Shown here in pieces: positions 47,901-54,724 of a DNA stretch of 64,000 nucleotides. Under the pieces are notes generated by a model, which worked only from the letters and a program-made list of their open reading frames with translations, had not been told where the DNA came from and did not search any database. Both the position numbers and the translations under genes were made by a program. The DNA lies in the NCBI RefSeq assembly GCF_014638915.1, contig NZ_BMFQ01000001.1:372001-436000 (forward strand), written 5' to 3'. Position 1 is the stretch's first letter. Every line of letters starts with the position of its first letter. The DNA is from Xanthomarina arctica (GTDB lineage Bacteria > Bacteroidota > Bacteroidia > Flavobacteriales > Flavobacteriaceae).

Positions 47901-48304
47901 ATATTTCTGAACGTCTAAATCTTTACACACAACTTAACGGCATGAAAACCGAAGAAGACTTACAAAAGTTCGAATCGGAAATCGTGGATCGTTTTGGCGA
48001 GCTTCCAACCCAAGTGGTCGATCTACTAAATAGTGTTCGAATAAAATGGATTGCTACTAAAATGGGATTTGAAAAAGTGATTATGAAGCAAGGCAAGCTT
48101 ATAGGCTATTTTATAACCGATCAAAAAAGTGGTTTTTATCAAAGTACCGGATTTACAAAGGTGTTACAGTTTGTACAACAGCATCCAGGCGCATGTAAAA
48201 TGAAAGAAAAACAAACCAGAAATGGTCTCCGATTGTTACTGACTTTCGAGAATATTAAAACCGTAAAACAGGCATTGGCTGTTTTAAAACCTATTATGAA
48301 TTAA
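44963..48304 (+). CDS. mfd: Transcription-repair coupling factor
   Basis: Mfd removes stalled RNA polymerase from damaged DNA and recruits UvrA for strand-specific repair. At 1113 residues it has the expected form. The UvrB-like N-terminal domains (about 30-330) include GSFRRPYQ-like YPGSYRRPYQIEETD. The RNA-polymerase-interacting domain (about 425-500) contains IGDYVTHIDHGVGRFGGLQ. The helicase motor has Walker A GDVGFGKT with Lys589 and DEEQ at 684-687. VGRSNKKAFCYFI and the TRG motif precede the C-terminal UvrA-binding regulator (about 960-1113). The start codon is TTG. The 3' end overlaps the convergent yraN gene by four bases. Confidence 0.97.
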   Translation: MSKTFLSQTYAQALQTQNLKTAIAKTQSKTHLKGLVGSSFSFVLTETFKHADKPFLLVFDDKEEAAFYLNDLEVMLNDKDVLFYPGSYRRPYQIEETDNANVLLRAEVLNRINSRKKPAIIVTYPDALFEKVVTRKELERNTLKVSVSDNLSIDFVNEVLFEYKFKRVDFVTEPGEFSVRGGIVDVFSFSHDEPYRIEFFGDEVDSIRTFDVETQLSTEQIKKINIIPNVANKFFEESRQSFLDYMASKTVVFTKNSDLLFSRIDDFFQKAVETFKNLSSELKHAEPEELFCNSTLLKKQLLDYTIVEFGTQAFFKNDENVIQFNTSPQPSFNKQFNLLIENLNTNHDKGYSNYIACASEQQAKRFHDIFEDVDQTVHYKTIVLSLYQGFIDKENKIACYTDHQIFERYHKFHLKNGYAKKQAITLKELTNLEIGDYVTHIDHGVGRFGGLQKIDVEGKKQEAIKLIYGERDILYLSIHSLHKITKFNGKDGKAPKIYKLGSAAWKNLKQKTKSRVKEIAFNLIKVYAKRKLEKGYQYNPDSSMQLELESSFIYEDTPDQTTATTDIKTDMESERPMDRLICGDVGFGKTEVAIRAAFKAVDNGKQVAVLVPTTILAYQHSRTFKERLKDFPVTVDYLNRFRTAKEKRETLEQLENGKVDIIIGTHQLVNKNVKFKDLGLLIVDEEQKFGVAVKEKLKTLKDNVDVLTLTATPIPRTLQFSLMAARDMSVITTPPPNRYPIESHVIRFSEETIRDAVTYEIQRGGQIFFIHNRIENIKEVAGMIQRLVPDAKIGIGHGQMEGKKLESLMLAFINGEFDVLVSTTIVESGLDVPNANTIFINNANNFGLSDLHQMRGRVGRSNKKAFCYFITPEYSAMTDDARKRITALEQFSELGSGINIAMKDLEIRGAGDLLGGEQSGFINDIGFDTYQKILNEAIEELKENEFKDLYEDDGKEKEYVKDITIDSDFELLFPDDYVNNISERLNLYTQLNGMKTEEDLQKFESEIVDRFGELPTQVVDLLNSVRIKWIATKMGFEKVIMKQGKLIGYFITDQKSGFYQSTGFTKVLQFVQQHPGACKMKEKQTRNGLRLLLTFENIKTVKQALAVLKPIMN

Positions 48305-48666
48305 AAATGATAGAAAGCATCTTCGTAATGTGTAAGATCTTCTTTAAATTTATTTTTAATAATAGCAATAATATCGAAACGGGTTTCTAGGGAAATATCA
48401 TTGTCTATAAGATACGCATCCATAGCTTTTACAAGAAGTTTGATCTTTCCTTGGCTTACAAAACTTTGTGGATCGCCAAAAAAATCAGAATTTCTAGTTT
48501 TCACCTCGACACAAACAATACAGTCCCCAGCTTTTGTTTTGGCTATAATATCAACTTCGGCGCGATCATAATAATAATTACGCTCCAAAATTTTATACCC
48601 TTTTTTTAAAAGATATTCGGCAGCAAATTGCTCTCCCCATTCTCCAAGTTCGTTATGCTGTGCCAT
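48301..48666 (-). CDS. YraN-family (UPF0102) putative endonuclease
   Basis: This 121-residue protein has the restriction-endonuclease-like fold. The visible core is GEWGEQFAAEYLLKKGYKILERNYYYDRAEVDIIAKTK followed by CIVCVEVKTRNSDFFG, with the E..D..ExK catalytic pattern of the PD-(D/E)XK superfamily. The YraN family is widespread, and a Holliday-junction or DNA-repair role is often proposed but not shown. The ATG at 48666 is preferred. The upstream ATG at 48699 adds 11 residues that come from a palindromic repeat (48668-48687), so they look accidental. It is convergent and slightly overlapping with mfd. Confidence 0.88.
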   Translation of the reverse strand: MAQHNELGEWGEQFAAEYLLKKGYKILERNYYYDRAEVDIIAKTKAGDCIVCVEVKTRNSDFFGDPQSFVSQGKIKLLVKAMDAYLIDNDISLETRFDIIAIIKNKFKEDLTHYEDAFYHF

Positions 48667-48667
48667 A

Positions 48668-48687
48668 ATTCCTGCGAACGCAGGAAT
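48668..48687. repeat. Palindromic dispersed repeat at the yraN start
   Basis: ATTCCTGCG-AA-CGCAGGAAT is a perfect 9-bp inverted repeat with a two-base loop, ending right at the yraN start codon (48666). In the frame of yraN it reads KIPAFAGI, a pseudo-peptide often created by this element in flavobacterial genomes (from memory). It belongs with the 39056-39075 hairpin by its AAGATTCC..GGAAT frame. Confidence 0.72.
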
Positions 48688-48812
48688 CTTAGCCTGCAAA
48701 TTAATAAGTTTTAAAAAACCTTGTAAGTAATAAGTTAAAGATAACTATCTCTCACCTTTAAGCAAAAGATAAATGATATTTCAAATTGAAAATGAAATCA
48801 TCCAATAAGCAG

Positions 48813-48820
48813 TACTTTTG
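48813..48820 (+). promoter_or_regulatory. Candidate -7 box of the zinc-ribbon gene
   Basis: TACTTTTG matches TAnnTTTG exactly and ends 24 bases before the start codon. The nearest TTG is about 24 bases upstream, which is too far, so only the -7 half is supported. Confidence 0.45.
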
Positions 48821-48844
48821 TAAATTAATTAAAGCGTGTAAAAC

Positions 48845-49141
48845 ATGGCTACTATAAAATGTCCTAGTTGTGGTATTTATAATACAGATAATGATTATTG
48901 CGAGCACTGTGGAGAGGTATTAAATTATAAAATAAGACGCGAATTAGCCATAAAAAAGGAAAAAGAGGAACGATTAAAACAAGATGCATCCAAAAAAAAG
49001 GAACCCTCTTTTTTTGAAAAATATGGTAATCATCGGTTTTTGTTAATTCGTATTATCGCTAAAATCTTCCGTTCTATTTGGCTTGCATTTATGGCTATTG
49101 GAATGTTTATTGCTTGGTTAATTTCAGCTGTCGCCGCATGA
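48845..49141 (+). CDS. Zinc-ribbon membrane protein
   Basis: This 98-residue protein has an N-terminal rubredoxin-like zinc ribbon with two CxxC pairs (CPSCGIYNTDNDYCEHCG, residues about 5-22). A basic charged stretch (KKEKEERLKQDASKKKE) follows, and one membrane helix near the C-terminus (about 75-97, IWLAFMAIGMFIAWLISAV). It probably anchors a zinc-bound module on the cytosolic side of the membrane. No function is known. The stop codon overlaps the next gene in an ATGA arrangement, so the two are probably translationally coupled. Confidence 0.72.
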   Translation: MATIKCPSCGIYNTDNDYCEHCGEVLNYKIRRELAIKKEKEERLKQDASKKKEPSFFEKYGNHRFLLIRIIAKIFRSIWLAFMAIGMFIAWLISAVAA

Positions 49142-49491
49142 AAATCCTTAAAAATCACATTTTTTTAAGCTTATGTCTTGTCGCATTGCTTATATATTTA
49201 GCAAGTAGATTCTCACTACCACTTCCAACTTGGATATACTTTTATGCAAACGATCTACTCTGCATGCCAATTGTATTAAGCCTTAGTCTTGCCACACTTC
49301 GTCTTATAAAAAAAACAGATACCATTTATGTACCATTAAGTATCATTTTTGTTCTAACAGTATACTATGCTATATATTTCGAATGGTTGATGCCAAAAAT
49401 CAACATGAGATATACAGGAGATCTTATAGATGTGATACTCTATTTTTTAGGAGCTTTCCTATTTTATTTCTTCCACAAAAGATTATTTTGA
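49138..49491 (+). CDS. Small integral membrane protein of unknown function
   Basis: This 117-residue protein starts at the ATG that overlaps the stop codon of the zinc-ribbon gene (ATGA). Four hydrophobic segments can be seen (about 7-25, 35-52, 60-80, 95-113). LPTWIYFYANDLLCMPIVLSL, with an Asp-Leu pair, and YTGDLIDVILYFLGAFLFYFF are the most marked blocks. Similar Bacteroidota proteins carry names such as magnesium citrate secondary transporter, but the size and lack of any clear transport motif make that name doubtful. A longer frame starting at 49078 lies inside the zinc-ribbon gene and is not supported. Confidence 0.65.
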   Translation: MKILKNHIFLSLCLVALLIYLASRFSLPLPTWIYFYANDLLCMPIVLSLSLATLRLIKKTDTIYVPLSIIFVLTVYYAIYFEWLMPKINMRYTGDLIDVILYFLGAFLFYFFHKRLF

Positions 49492-49522
49492 GATCTTTCT
49501 GTTTTAAAAACCTGAAAGATCT
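49491..49522. repeat. Palindromic dispersed repeat after the small membrane protein
   Basis: AGATCTTTC (49491-49499) pairs with GAAAGATCT (49514-49522) around TGTTTTAAAAACCT, within which TTTT/AAAA can pair too. It starts on the last base of the preceding stop codon. The TTT..AAACCT core is similar to the 34245-34271 palindrome. A T-run is lacking on the + strand. Confidence 0.55.
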
Positions 49523-49704
49523 AGACTATATTTCTTTTTAAGAACAGAAATTAAATTTCTATTCCTTTTAATGCCTTCCTTTTATTATTTTATCGAAATT
49601 TGCATGATATTTTAATGTTGGAGAATGTTTGGTTCTATCAATTTACTACTTTGATTTAAAACACCTTTATTTCCTTTAAGCCTTAAATAGAAATATCACT
49701 CATA

Positions 49705-51549
49705 ATGTACAAAATCAAGAAACTATATGTCAGCTTTTTGCAATTCAAAAAAGCTTTTATCAATTACCCATATAGAAAATTTAATTTTGCCGAAATCCTT
49801 TTAATCTGGATAAGCGAGCGCCTAACGCGTTCACAATTCCTTATTTTATCGGGCATCTTGGTAGGCTTAACAGCTGGTCTGGGAGGAGTTGTTCTTAAGG
49901 TTATTGTACACCATATTCAAGTATTTATTAATACGGAAGTCCCTTTTGAGGAACGAATGTATATATATGCTATTTTTCCTGTAGTGGGAATTACTCTTAC
50001 CGCTCTAGTAGTCAAGTATTTTTTCAAAGGGGATGAGGATAAAGAGTTATCATTTGTTTTAAAGGACATTTCTCAAAATCAAAGTAAAATTAAACCTTCT
50101 AAAATGTATTCGCAAATTATACAAAGTGGAATCACAGTAGGTTTTGGTGGATCTGTAGGTTTAGAATCTCCAATTGCCATTACAGGATCTGCTATAGGTT
50201 CTAATTATGCACAACGCTACCGTTTAGGATTTAAGGAAAGAACATTATTGCTAGCTTCTGGTGCTGCCGCAGGTATTGCAGCCGCCTTCAATGCTCCAAT
50301 TGCAGGTATTATGTTTGCTTTTGAAATATTACTTACAGGGCTGGTTTTTACAGATTTTATTCCGCTTGTTATTGCAGCAATCTGCGGAAGTTTGCTTTCA
50401 ACAGTTATTTTAGATGAAGATATTCTTTTCAATTTTGAAGCACGTGAAGTGTTTAATCATCTTAATATTTTTTACTATATCATTTTAGGTTTACTAACCG
50501 GCCTTTATGCGCGTTATTTTTTAATTGTAGGCCAGAAAGTCCATGAGTTTTTTGACCGTTTTGGCAAACGAGTCATATTAAAAGCCATCGTTGGTGGTAG
50601 CTTATTATCTTTGCTATGCGTTGCTTTTCCTCCACTCTTTGGCGAAGGCTATCTCAATATTAAAATTTTGCATCAAGGCAATGCTGTGAATTTAATTCAT
50701 GAAAGTTTTTTTAAATATTTTGGCGACTCGCAACTTATTATCTTAATTTTCTTGGCATTAGCCACACTTTTAAAAGCTTTTGCAACAAGTATAACCCTTG
50801 GTTCCGGTGGGAATGGTGGTAATTTTGCACCCTCACTGGTTGCTGGTGGCTTTTTGGGGTATGCTTTTGGTTTTGCTCTGGAAATGATTGGATTCCAAGA
50901 CGTACCTGTAACTAATTTAATGCTAGTTGGAATGGCTGGTGTTATGTCTGGAGCTTTATACGCGCCACTAACAGCCATCTTTTTGATTGCTGAAACCAGT
51001 AGTGGTTATGATTTATTTATTCCATTAATGACTGTTTCTGTTATTGCTTATGTTGTAAATAGGTTCTTTTCGCCCATAAACCCAGCATATAATAAATTGG
51101 CAGCCGAAGGTAAAATTTTCACCACGCGTCAAGATCAAAACATTCTTTCTCAAATCTCATTGAAAGATTGTATAAATCCTGCTTCTTTGGTGTTGCATAC
51201 TAACGAAAGTATGGATGAAGTAATGCAAAAATTCAGAAATAGCGACCAGAACAGTATGGCTGTTATTAATGACAATAATCAATTCTTAGGTATTTTAAAT
51301 AGAGAGCACCTTCGTCCGTATCTTTTAGGAAAAAAGCCAGCTGATGAAATAACCGTGAGTCATTTAGCCATTAAACCTTCGTTTATTATCAATCAAACTG
51401 ATTCTGTTATGGAAGTCACCAAAATGTTTGATGAAGCAGATGTTTGGCAATTACCTTTGTTAGACGAAAATAAAAAGTTTTGCGGTTTCATTAGTCGTTC
51501 TAAGATTTTAACCAATTATCGTACTTTGCTAAAAGATTATTCAGAGTAA
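49705..51549 (+). CDS. ClC-family chloride channel/antiporter with CBS domains
   Basis: This 614-residue membrane protein has a ClC core (about 45-445) and two CBS domains at the C-terminus (about 470-610). GGSVGLESPIAITGSAIGS corresponds to the GxxGxEGP region, and the Glu that gates transport in ClC antiporters is present as LES rather than REGP. SGGNGGNFAPSLVAGG is the GGxFxP-like selectivity motif near residue 370. GVMSGALYAPLTAIFLIAE is the next ClC hallmark. The CBS pair (LVLHTNESMDEVMQKF, and the last near residue 560) may bind adenine nucleotides. Whether it is a channel or an H+/Cl- exchanger cannot be decided here. Confidence 0.93.
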   Translation: MYKIKKLYVSFLQFKKAFINYPYRKFNFAEILLIWISERLTRSQFLILSGILVGLTAGLGGVVLKVIVHHIQVFINTEVPFEERMYIYAIFPVVGITLTALVVKYFFKGDEDKELSFVLKDISQNQSKIKPSKMYSQIIQSGITVGFGGSVGLESPIAITGSAIGSNYAQRYRLGFKERTLLLASGAAAGIAAAFNAPIAGIMFAFEILLTGLVFTDFIPLVIAAICGSLLSTVILDEDILFNFEAREVFNHLNIFYYIILGLLTGLYARYFLIVGQKVHEFFDRFGKRVILKAIVGGSLLSLLCVAFPPLFGEGYLNIKILHQGNAVNLIHESFFKYFGDSQLIILIFLALATLLKAFATSITLGSGGNGGNFAPSLVAGGFLGYAFGFALEMIGFQDVPVTNLMLVGMAGVMSGALYAPLTAIFLIAETSSGYDLFIPLMTVSVIAYVVNRFFSPINPAYNKLAAEGKIFTTRQDQNILSQISLKDCINPASLVLHTNESMDEVMQKFRNSDQNSMAVINDNNQFLGILNREHLRPYLLGKKPADEITVSHLAIKPSFIINQTDSVMEVTKMFDEADVWQLPLLDENKKFCGFISRSKILTNYRTLLKDYSE

Positions 51550-51550
51550 T

Positions 51551-52567
51551 TTAGTCTTTAAAAATAACCGTTGTTTTATCTTTTGCAACAGTCATCTCAA
51601 CTTTCCTTCCCAAAATCATTGCGCGATTATCTTTTTCATGTCCTGCTGGCATATTAAAGGCAATTGGGAAATTATAATCTGATAGCGCATCTAAAATAAG
51701 TTGCTCTATTGATGTTCCCCAAAGGGTCGTGTTTTTCTTCATTTTACTCATATCACCAACTAAAACACCTGCACAATTATCAAAATATCCAGCTCGTTTT
51801 AAACTTTGCAACATTCTATCAATATGGTATTTATACTCCCCTATTTCTTCAATAAATAATATTTTGCCACTGGTATCAATACTAGTTTTAGAACCCAACA
51901 TGGTGTGTAGCATGGTTAAGTTTCCTCCAACCAAGGGAGCGGTTACTGTTCCAACTCGGTTGTAATTGGATCCCATTAGTGTATACTTTAAGTTTACTCC
52001 AAAAATCGCTTCCTTAAATGTTGAAACAGACTCCGAAATATCGTCTAAATTATCTGTTAAACTGGTACTCATTATCGCATGGATGCTCTCAAAACCTTCA
52101 TTATGAAATTGATTATGCAAGGCAGTAATATCACTATAGCCTATCAGCCATTTCGGATTTTTACTGAACTTTGTAAAATCCAATTTATCTAAAATTCGAA
52201 CCGTTCCATAACCTCCTCTGGCGCACCAAATAGCACTAATTGTAGGGTCGTCCATCGCTTTTTGAAAATCTTCACAGCGTTCTTCATCTGTTCCAGCAAA
52301 ATGATTATCCTGACTAAAAACATGTTTTCCAACAACCACATGTAAACCCCAACTTTTAAGCAAGTTTTCAGCTTGTTGAATTTCGCCCGCTTTATTTTTT
52401 AGAATTCCTGAGGGTGCCACAATGGCAACCGTATCGCCAGCTTTTAAATATGGAGGTTGTTTCAAAACTTGTGTTTTATATGTTAATGTTTCCTGAGCTG
52501 AAAGCGAGGTTTTTCCGAAGAAAAAAACCAGGCAGAGTAAGGATAAAAAAAAGATGTTTTTTGTCAT
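51551..52567 (-). CDS. LD-carboxypeptidase (peptidase S66 family)
   Basis: This 338-residue S66 peptidase is secreted or membrane-exposed. It cleaves the L,D bond of tetrapeptide stems in murein recycling or maturation. The nucleophile is Ser145 in LIGYSDITALHNQ. CARGGYGTVRILD precedes it. The remaining Glu and His of the Ser-Glu-His triad are expected in IEEIGEYKYHIDRML and MPAGHEKDN. The start at 52567 is preferred because it gives a clean signal peptide (MTKNIFFLSLLCLVFFFGK). The ATG at 52582 lies within a TACATTTA box that resembles the -7 promoter element. It diverges from metG. Confidence 0.9.
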   Translation of the reverse strand: MTKNIFFLSLLCLVFFFGKTSLSAQETLTYKTQVLKQPPYLKAGDTVAIVAPSGILKNKAGEIQQAENLLKSWGLHVVVGKHVFSQDNHFAGTDEERCEDFQKAMDDPTISAIWCARGGYGTVRILDKLDFTKFSKNPKWLIGYSDITALHNQFHNEGFESIHAIMSTSLTDNLDDISESVSTFKEAIFGVNLKYTLMGSNYNRVGTVTAPLVGGNLTMLHTMLGSKTSIDTSGKILFIEEIGEYKYHIDRMLQSLKRAGYFDNCAGVLVGDMSKMKKNTTLWGTSIEQLILDALSDYNFPIAFNMPAGHEKDNRAMILGRKVEMTVAKDKTTVIFKD

Positions 52568-52610
52568 ATGGTAAATGTACATTTTTTTTCTAAATCCCTT
52601 TCAAATTGTG

Positions 52611-52618
52611 TACTTTTG
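52611..52618 (+). promoter_or_regulatory. Candidate -7 box of metG
   Basis: TACTTTTG matches TAnnTTTG exactly and ends 23 bases before the ATG at 52642. It overlaps the frame that a start at 52606 would need, which argues against that longer start. Confidence 0.55.
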
Positions 52619-52641
52619 TGGATTCTAAAAAAGTTCTAAAA

Positions 52642-54714
52642 ATGTCAAAAAGATATACCATAACAGCCGCATTGCCTTATACAAATGGACCTATTCATAT
52701 TGGCCATTTGGCAGGTGTTTATGTACCAGCAGATATTTACGCTCGCTACTTACGTTTAACAGGAAATGATGTTGCTTTTATTTGTGGAAGCGACGAACAT
52801 GGTGTTCCAATTACTATAAAAGCGAAAAAAGAAGGCGTTTCTCCTCAAGATATCGTTGATAAATATCATGCAATTATTAAAAAATCGTTTGAAGATTTTG
52901 GAATTTCTTTAGATAATTATTCTAGAACTACTGCTAAAATTCATCACGATACTGCCTCAGAATTTTTCACCACTTTATACGAAAAAGGCGAATTTATTGA
53001 AGAAGTTACAGAGCAATTATACGACGAAGAAGCGAATCAGTTTTTAGCAGATCGTTTTGTTATTGGAACCTGTCCAAAATGTGGCAACGAAGAAAGTTAT
53101 GGCGATCAATGTGAAGCTTGTGGTACAAGTCATAATGCTACAGATTTAATTAATCCTAAATCAGCTATTACAGGCAACGTGCCAACTTTAAAGCAAACCA
53201 AACACTGGTTTTTACCTTTAGATAAACACGAAGCCTTTTTAAAAGAATGGATTTTAGAAGGACATAAAAAAGACTGGAAATCGAATGTATACGGACAATG
53301 TAAGTCATGGATTGACGACGGTTTACGTCCAAGAGCAGTAACCAGAGATTTAGATTGGGGAATTCCTGTTCCTCTTCCAGATGCTGAAGGCAAAGTACTT
53401 TACGTTTGGTTCGATGCACCAATTGGCTACATTTCTGCAACCAAAGAATGGGCAGCACGCGAAGGAAAAGATTGGGAACCTTATTGGAAAGATAAGGATA
53501 CCAAATTGGTTCATTTTATTGGAAAAGATAATATTGTATTTCACTGTATTATTTTTCCAGCCATGCTAAAAGCGGAAGGATCTTACATTCTTCCAGATAA
53601 TGTACCTGCAAACGAGTTTTTAAATTTAGAAGGAAACAAACTTTCAACTTCTAAGAATTGGGCTGTTTGGTTACCAGAATATTTAGAAGATTTTCCAAAT
53701 CAGCAAGACGTGTTGCGTTATGCATTAACTGCAAACGCTCCAGAAACAAAAGATAACGACTTTACATGGAAAGATTTTCAAGCTAGAAATAACAACGAAT
53801 TGGTTGCTATTTTTGGGAACTTCATCAATCGTGTGGTTGTATTAACAGATAAATATTATAACGGAATTGTCCCAGAAGCATCTAATTTTTCTAAGATAGA
53901 TGAAGAAACTTTAGCTACGGTAAAAGCCTATCCAGACGTTATATCTAGTTCTATTGAACGCTACAGATTTCGTGAAGCAAGTCAGGAATTAATGAATTTA
54001 GCCCGCCTTGGAAACAAATATTTAGCAGATGAAGAGCCTTGGAAAATGATTAAGCAAGACGAAGTCAGAACACAAACAATTATGTTTGTAGCGCTTCAAA
54101 TTGCTTCTGCTTTAGCGACTTTAAGTGAACCGTTTTTACCATTTACTTCAGATAAATTAAAAAGAATTTTAAACTTTGAAAAAAACACATGGAATGAAGT
54201 CTCTTCAAAAGACATCTTAATTCCTGCAGGACACCAAATAGGAAAAGCAGAGTTGTTATTTTCAAAAATTGAAGATGAAACGGTTCAGTTCCAAGTTGAT
54301 AAATTATTAGCAACTAAAAAAGCGAATGAAGCAGCCAACAAAACAGTTGAGCCTCAAAAAGAAGAAATTACTTTTGATGATTTCACCAAATTAGACTTGA
54401 GAGTTGGAACCATTTTGGAAGCTGAAAAAATGCCAAAAGCTAAAAAACTTTTAGTTTTAAAAGTAGATACCGGCATTGATATCAGAACCATAGTTTCTGG
54501 AATTGCAGAAAGTTTCACTCCAGAAGAAGTAATTGGTAAGAAAGTAACTGTTTTAGTTAATTTAGCGCCAAGAGCTTTACGTGGTGTAGAAAGTCAAGGA
54601 ATGATTTTAATGACCGAAACTCCTGAAGGAAAATTAGTTTTTGTAAATCCTGACACTTCGACTGCGCTCAGTACAGGTGATGCTAATGTAAACAACGGAT
54701 TACATATAAGTTAA
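52642..54714 (+). CDS. metG: Methionyl-tRNA synthetase
   Basis: MetG charges tRNA-Met for initiation and elongation. The class I motif HIGH is at residues 19-22. The zinc-knuckle insertion has two CxxC pairs ([18 protein letters not shown]). KMSKS appears as KLSTS at 333-337. The anticodon-binding helical domain follows, and a C-terminal tRNA-binding (Arc1p-like) domain starts near residue 575 ([15 protein letters not shown]). The length is 690 residues. The last 30 residues carry an in-frame insertion of a dispersed repeat (54651-54686, [19 protein letters not shown]). This is just beyond the tRNA-binding fold and looks harmless. The start at 52642 is used because the promoter-like box sits on the upstream option. 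Confidence 0.96.
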   Translation: MSKRYTITAALPYTNGPIHIGHLAGVYVPADIYARYLRLTGNDVAFICGSDEHGVPITIKAKKEGVSPQDIVDKYHAIIKKSFEDFGISLDNYSRTTAKIHHDTASEFFTTLYEKGEFIEEVTEQLYDEEANQFLADRFVIGTCPKCGNEESYGDQCEACGTSHNATDLINPKSAITGNVPTLKQTKHWFLPLDKHEAFLKEWILEGHKKDWKSNVYGQCKSWIDDGLRPRAVTRDLDWGIPVPLPDAEGKVLYVWFDAPIGYISATKEWAAREGKDWEPYWKDKDTKLVHFIGKDNIVFHCIIFPAMLKAEGSYILPDNVPANEFLNLEGNKLSTSKNWAVWLPEYLEDFPNQQDVLRYALTANAPETKDNDFTWKDFQARNNNELVAIFGNFINRVVVLTDKYYNGIVPEASNFSKIDEETLATVKAYPDVISSSIERYRFREASQELMNLARLGNKYLADEEPWKMIKQDEVRTQTIMFVALQIASALATLSEPFLPFTSDKLKRILNFEKNTWNEVSSKDILIPAGHQIGKAELLFSKIEDETVQFQVDKLLATKKANEAANKTVEPQKEEITFDDFTKLDLRVGTILEAEKMPKAKKLLVLKVDTGIDIRTIVSGIAESFTPEEVIGKKVTVLVNLAPRALRGVESQGMILMTETPEGKLVFVNPDTSTALSTGDANVNNGLHIS
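54654..54672. repeat. Dispersed repeat inside the 3' end of metG
   Basis: CACTTCGACTGCGCTCAGT is the reverse-complement form of the TGTCACACTGAGC-type element seen at 9431-9457. It is translated as TSTALS within metG, 14 codons before the stop, with no frame change. Confidence 0.7.
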
Positions 54715-54724
54715 CCTACTATTT

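Noticed and set aside
49078-49137. Extended start of the small membrane protein within the zinc-ribbon gene
   Set aside because: The ATGA overlap at 49138 is a common coupling arrangement, and the upstream 20 codons lie fully in another coding frame.
52606-52641. Longer MetG with 12 extra N-terminal residues
   Set aside because: The exact TAnnTTTG box at 52611-52618 lies inside this segment, so the transcript should start after it. The ATG at 52642 gives the normal family N-terminus.
53130-53569. Overlapping short frames on both strands of metG
   Set aside because: They are shadows of a strongly coding gene and have no conserved features or initiation context.
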